Below are positions 60,301-64,000 of a DNA stretch of 64,000 nucleotides, in pieces. Positions within the stretch are counted from its first letter, which is position 1, and the number at the start of each line of letters is the position of its first letter. The stretch lies in assembly GCF_041146795.1 (NCBI RefSeq), contig NC_135178.1, forward strand, positions 4,718,844 to 4,782,843, written 5' to 3'. Made by a program: the position numbers and the translations under genes. The notes beneath the pieces were generated by a model. It made no database searches. It was not told where the DNA came from and was given only the letters and a program-made list of their open reading frames with translations. This stretch comes from Maylandia zebra. Lineage: Eukaryota; Chordata; Actinopteri; Cichliformes; Cichlidae.

Positions 60301-62945
60301 GAGCGGGTCGAGTACTCTATGCATTTTACTGCATAGAGTACTCTGAAAAAATGCTTTGTGTCTCAGCCTTTCCCAGTAACTCTGCATTTTTATTTCAGCA
60401 CAATTCTGAGCAGTGATGTAACTTTTAAAACCTATAAGTATAAATAAATGTTTTTAAAGCAGATAAACCTAAATTACTTTTATATTTGTCTCAAAGTATT
60501 TTAGTATGTATTATTATTCATATTATGATTATTGTTAATTTTGTGTAATTCCGATGCTCTGTATTTCACACAGATGGCAAAGAATTTGACAGAGGATAGC
60601 TTTGCCAACCACATACGGAGCTTGATCAGCAGCGACAAGACTCACGATCCCCAGTATTACGGCAAAAACTCATATCTGGACAGCATCGGCACCACACATG
60701 TATCTGTGCTGGCTGAAGATGGATCTGCTGTGTCTGTCACCAGCAGCATCAATGATGAGTCCGTACCTGCATCATTCTGTTTCACTGTTAGAAACCAGCT
60801 GACTTTTCCACAACAGTGTCACAGGGTTTAGACCTAGTTCATTTAATGTTTACTCTTTACAGATTTGGGTCCAATGTCCTCTCTTCAAGCACTGGAATCA
60901 TCCTCAACAACCACCTAAATGACTTCTGTGGTAGAGCTGATAACATCTTTCATGGTAAGGGATCAGCAGGATTCCTTCTAAATTTAATATTTAATAACAA
61001 ATATTCTGGACCTCTGAGTTCTGATAGTACTAATTTGCAATTTTAATTCATCTTCTAAACTAATGTGTTAAGCGTGGTTAATATAACATATACTTGATAA
61101 ATATGCATGTTTGTACATATTAGCGTGTCGCAACATAAGAAATTTGAAAGAAAATACAACAACACCTGGGGAAACTGCACACCATGAATTTTTAATCTAA
61201 TAGTACCAAAAAAAGCACCACTGAGGAAATTTGCGGAGAAAATGTCATTTCATAATTCATTGTGGCGCATCATGTTTTGTTGATCATGAAAATGGTCAAC
61301 AAAACTGCCAAACCAAAGCACATCAGGTAAATTTGAATTAAAATTGCATTTTTCATTTAATGTCATAGCCTGCTGAAATGTTTTGAATGTTTAAGAACAG
61401 GCACAGTTGAGCTCTGAGTGAACTTCTATAAACACAAATTACATAAACTCTCTAAATCTGTCCTCAGCTGGTCACAGCAGATGACTGCCCCTCTGTGAGC
61501 CTGTTGCTGTTGGAGGTTTCTTGCTGTTAAAAGGGAGTTTTTCCTTCCCACTGTCACCAAATAGGGGCTCATCTTATTGTTGGGTTTTGTCTCCATTGAA
61601 GTGGGTTAACCTTAGAGATGGGCCGATCTGATATTACGTATCGGTCCGATACTGACCTAAATTACTGAATCGGATATCGGAGAGAAATAAAAAATGTAAT
61701 CCAATCCACTGAATATCACAAAAGCACCTCACAAAAATTGCGACATAGCGTAACCCAGCTTATAACCTTGTAGCACATCGGAGCAGTATGCGTCACGTGA
61801 TAGAGTGGATGTAGCGTGCAGTACCGATCAGCAGTCTGGATGAGCAAAGTTTTGCCACAGGGCCAGGTAGGGCATGAACAGGGAGAGGGGGCACAAAGAC
61901 ATGCTTTTCTTTCTTATTCTAATGTCTAGTTTAAAAAAAATTATCTGAATCTTACAACCAAAGTTTTCATCTGATGCAAAAATGTATAGAAATCCATTAT
62001 TGTATATAGTAACTATTAAGCATCATGAGGTGGAGGGTGATTCCCTTTTATTATTTTTATTTCTTTTTTTTGTTGGGAATTGGTAACCCTATTAGTTTGG
62101 TTCTTTAAAATTGCTGCTAAGTACTTTTTAACATATCAGAATAGGGAGGATGGTGTAGGTTCATGTTTATTAGATTGATCAGTTTTGCTGAACTATGAAA
62201 TATTTCGGGTGCAGTGCATTTTTTGCACACAGGTATAACAGAATGGCTTTAGCTTGATCTTCTCATCATTCCGAGATTCATGGAGACATTTTGGACTGTA
62301 GTTTTGTCCTGCTATTCAAGGTCTTTGTATTTCTCAGGGGAGCGGCCTCCCTCCAATATGGCCCCTTCTGTGCTGAAGTCTCCGTCGAAGACGCTGGTGA
62401 TTGGAGGGTCTGGTGCTGAAATGATTCCACCGGCAGTGGCCTCGGTATGTATGCATGGTACACACACAAAGGTGCCATTACATATTAAATAAAATAAATT
62501 GATACGGACTGATGCCCGTCTTTGCTGCATCATAGCAACAAGATTCTTCGACCTAATTTATCCTGTAATCATCACATTCTCACCTCATAGATTTATTTTT
62601 TCTCTCCAAGGCGCTCATGAACCACCTTTGGTTTAGAAAGAGTCTTAAGGAGGCAATTGATACTCTGGTTGTTCTTGTAGACTCTAAAAGTGAAGTAAAA
62701 CCTGAACCCAAGCTTGAAAAGGTAATTTATTCAATGTATTTAAATGATAAATTAATAAGTTCTACTTCTCTTGTTCCATCTGAGTCTCTCTCTTCTTTGC
62801 CCTGCAGGATGTAGTTGATGGTCTTGAAGCTCTGGGACATAAAATAGCAAAATTCTACAACACAGTTAATGCTGTGGAAAAGGCGAGCAGCTGTATCTCT
62901 GCATGGTCTGATAAAAGGAAAAAAGGCAAAGCAGCTGGTTACTGA
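50705..62945 (+). CDS. Gamma-glutamyltransferase, GGT5-like (12 exons, 615 aa)
   Basis: Exons are 50705-51066, 55551-55678, 55753-55860, 57451-57628, 57717-57877, 58102-58248, 58383-58513, 60574-60758, 60863-60954, 62338-62444, 62611-62721 and 62808-62945, exactly 616 codons. Residues 1-60 are an acidic cytosolic tail with 20-residue repeats and 64-88 a signal anchor ([20 protein letters not shown]). Then come [32 protein letters not shown] (Arg 172), [16 protein letters not shown] and the small-subunit start [16 protein letters not shown], where Thr 445 is the expected autocleavage nucleophile. It ends KKGKAAGY. NNxLxDxC, LVIGG and the AAGY end favour GGT5 over GGT1. GGT5 cleaves gamma-glutamyl bonds of glutathione conjugates such as leukotriene C4 on the cell surface. 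Against GGT1/GGT5 from memory, three pocket positions differ: Glu420 to His, Ser452 to Asn and Gly474 to Ala. Symbol withheld because paralogy is unresolved. Confidence 0.92.
50726..50884 (+). repeat. 60-base in-frame coding repeat (GGT cytosolic tail)
   Basis: Two full units (50726-50785 and 50786-50845) and a partial third (50846-50884) encode V-x-G-G/A-N-M-S/T-P-x-x-P-x-N-E-D-x-x-D-E-D. The units differ at the DNA level but keep frame. Confidence 0.85.
51318..51388. repeat. (GT)n microsatellite
   Basis: About 35 uninterrupted GT units. Confidence 0.96.
51769..51990 (+). mobile_element. tRNA-derived SINE (in GGT intron 1)
   Basis: The head is GGGGTGGCTGTAGCTTAGG with an A box near 51781-51792 and a B box GGTTCGATCC at 51821-51830. 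The body has CCTTGGGCGAGATACTAACC and TGTATAAAGCCCTTTGCTAG near its end, a layout I recall from fish SINEs of the AFC/V-SINE kind. Confidence 0.82.
52660..52870 (+). mobile_element. L2 LINE 3'-coding scrap
   Basis: Broken + strand translation gives [10 protein letters not shown] and [12 protein letters not shown], then a deletion and FKTHLFVWK. These are C-terminal phrases of L2-type elements. Confidence 0.6.
52880..53985 (-). mobile_element. L1-like LINE ORF2 C-terminal fragment
   Basis: The minus-strand translation in order gives [46 protein letters not shown], then [35 protein letters not shown] and KCEQYLKKW. This is the L1 ORF2 C-terminal pattern. Frameshifts and stops separate the pieces. 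Confidence 0.75.
54000..55320 (+). mobile_element. Unclassified repeat with a small membrane-protein-like ORF
   Basis: A decayed + strand frame starts [18 protein letters not shown] (54149). After a shift it gives [20 protein letters not shown], a membrane segment, then [19 protein letters not shown]. Heptad-like repetitive sequence (54410-54560) and [18 protein letters not shown] near 54730 follow. I recall the same order from dispersed repeats in other fish genomes but cannot name the class. It lies in the GGT intron in sense direction. Confidence 0.5.
55861..57450 (+). other. GGT intron 3
   Basis: A 1.6 kb AT-rich intron. Its last 100 bases match the pseudogene flank. No exon-like signal is seen. 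Confidence 0.75.
58514..60573 (+). other. GGT intron 7 carrying an antisense Rex1 element
   Basis: Most of this 2.06 kb intron is the Rex1 insertion. The flanks are short AT-rich intron sequence. Confidence 0.85.
58915..60390 (-). mobile_element. Rex1/Babar-type LINE, 5'-truncated, intact frame
   Basis: A continuous 380-codon frame (60387 to 59245, minus strand) shows [55 protein letters not shown], the catalytic FADDTTVVG and the Rex1 end with [16 protein letters not shown] and [13 protein letters not shown]. The 3' end is a run of TTATC units (58915-58942). The frame reads YTHDC where many copies read YTNDC. Only the part downstream of the first reverse-transcriptase blocks is present. Confidence 0.92.
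61465..61610. repeat. Dispersed fish repeat fragment
   Basis: It contains GGAGGTTTCTTGCTGTTAAA and GGGAGTTTTTCCTTCCCACT and then TTGTTGGGTTTTGTCTCC, a block I recall as very frequent in fish genomes. Its element class is uncertain. Confidence 0.6.
61612..61900. mobile_element. hAT-like non-autonomous element fragment
   Basis: It begins TAGAGATGGGCCGATCTGAT and continues with repeated ATCGGTCCGATACTGACC-like phrases, typical of a fish hAT-derived family as I recall it. No transposase remains. Confidence 0.55.
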
Positions 62946-64000
62946 GACCAAGAATCAGTGATGTTAGTTATAGAGTATGGTCTTAAGGTTATGATAGCAG
63001 AGCTGTTTGTTTTCATTTTTTCGAAATCTCTCAGTCAGAACATGGTGTATTATGTTTAAGTGGAAGCTAGCGAGCTAACTTCCTGCTAACTTCTAACTCT
63101 GTTAAATTTCATAAATTTAGACAGTTTGTAACTCTCAATGATGCCACAGTGATCGTTTGACTGTGGGACCCAGAAACGGTTAATGACATCAAACTTAAAG
63201 ACCTGATAACTATTTCAAACTATTTACAGAACACCAATAGGAAAGGATGGTTTTGTTTTTTGTTTTTTAAATTTTTGCTGACAAGCAGAGGTGAAGTTTT
63301 TACTGTTTCTTCCCTCAGTAAACATAAACAACGATAGTATTCAGGAAAAAACATTAAATATATATTTATTTATCATGACTCTAGTTTTACATGGCCTATC
63401 AACACACTTTTAACACAAAAGTGAAGACTCAGGGTTGTCTTGGGTTGTTGCTATAGCATCTTAAATTGGTCATGTGATTGGTTTATTGTGGCTATTTTTC
63501 CTCAGCAAATCAGCAGCACTTTTGCGATTGTTTCGCCCTGAGGACAGCTTCAACTGTCTGAGTGTTGAAAAATAGTAACGCGTCCGCACCGCATTTTCTT
63601 GTTAGTAAGGGTAACTGCGTTGTAAAGACTGAATAGTAATTAGATTACTAGTTACTGATAAAAGTACTTTTAACGCCGTTATTCACGTCACTGCTTGTGT
63701 CTAAAAAAAAGTTTGTAATATTGAAAACATAATGTGATGATCAGATTATTTAAATCCCAAATTTAATGCAAAATAGTGCAAAGACAGCATTGTAAACTAG
63801 AATGTTTTTGAAAAATGTTAGGGATTTATATATCTGCCTCAATTTTATACGATCAATATGACGTTTTAAATATTTGTTCATCATAAATCATAGAATATAA
63901 AAAAACAAGGACACAGCTTTCAGGTTGAAATGTGAAGCCTATGACGATGTTTCTTCAACCTGCATCAGGCCAGCAGGAAGAGACTGACTGCAGAAATCTT
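62946..64000 (+). other. GGT 3' flank
   Basis: Probable 3'UTR of unknown length, with no clear AATAAA close to the stop. A fragment at about 63560-63695 with AACGCGT, GTAATTAGATTACTAGTTAC and AACGCCGTTATTCACG resembles hAT-family ends. No further gene is seen to the window edge. Confidence 0.5.

Larger units (their letters stand above)
60955..62337 (+). other. GGT intron 9
   Basis: Intron of 1.4 kb with a dispersed repeat (about 61465-61610) and a hAT-like end fragment (about 61612-61900). The rest is AT-rich. Confidence 0.75.

Overview
The window is nuclear DNA of a teleost fish. Genes are split by introns, dinucleotide microsatellites are dense, and Tc1/Tcb1-type, hAT-type, L2, Rex1-, RTE- and L1-type elements are frequent. 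Two tRNA-derived SINEs resemble the family common in cichlids and related percomorphs, so a cichlid-like fish is a reasonable but unproven guess. There are no operons, CRISPR arrays or stand-alone RNA genes.

Layout: (1) 1-4.2 kb holds the 3' half of HPS4 on the + strand (BLOC-3 subunit). (2) 5.0-7.5 kb holds a compact three-exon + strand gene for a 278-residue secreted protein that I do not recognise. (3) 9.5-19.9 kb holds malectin (MLEC) on the - strand, with five coding exons and a 3'UTR of about 5 kb. (4) 20.4-20.7 kb is a GC-richer, promoter-like island with a CCAAT box and a perfect RFX X-box but no obvious gene. (5) 22.4-33 kb holds CABP1 on the - strand, with a caldendrin-type long first exon and, inside intron 1, two exons that match the myristoylated short/long CaBP1 isoforms. 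(6) About 35.4-40.2 kb holds ASPHD2 on the - strand, three coding exons giving 369 residues. (7) 40-47 kb is repeat-rich spacer. (8) 47-63 kb holds two tandem gamma-glutamyltransferase loci of GGT5 type on the + strand. The first is a broken, truncated pseudogene whose 3' end is replaced by a LINE. The second is a complete 12-exon gene for 615 residues.

The intact genes are not one pathway. HPS4 acts in biogenesis of lysosome-related organelles, malectin in ER glycoprotein quality control, CaBP1/caldendrin in neuronal calcium signalling, ASPHD2 is a membrane-anchored aspartyl/asparaginyl hydroxylase-like protein, and GGT5-like proteins are ectoenzymes of glutathione-conjugate and leukotriene metabolism. 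From memory, HPS4, ASPHD2 and GGT genes lie on human 22q and MLEC and CABP1 on 12q24.31, so the window joins two human synteny blocks.

The most interesting items are the unrecognised secreted gene, the GGT5-like enzyme with three altered pocket positions and a novel repeat-bearing cytosolic tail, the alternative CABP1 exons, and the orphan X-box island. Exon boundaries were worked out by hand from reading frame and GT/AG signals. For MLEC, CABP1, ASPHD2 and the GGT gene the joined exons keep frame from start to stop.
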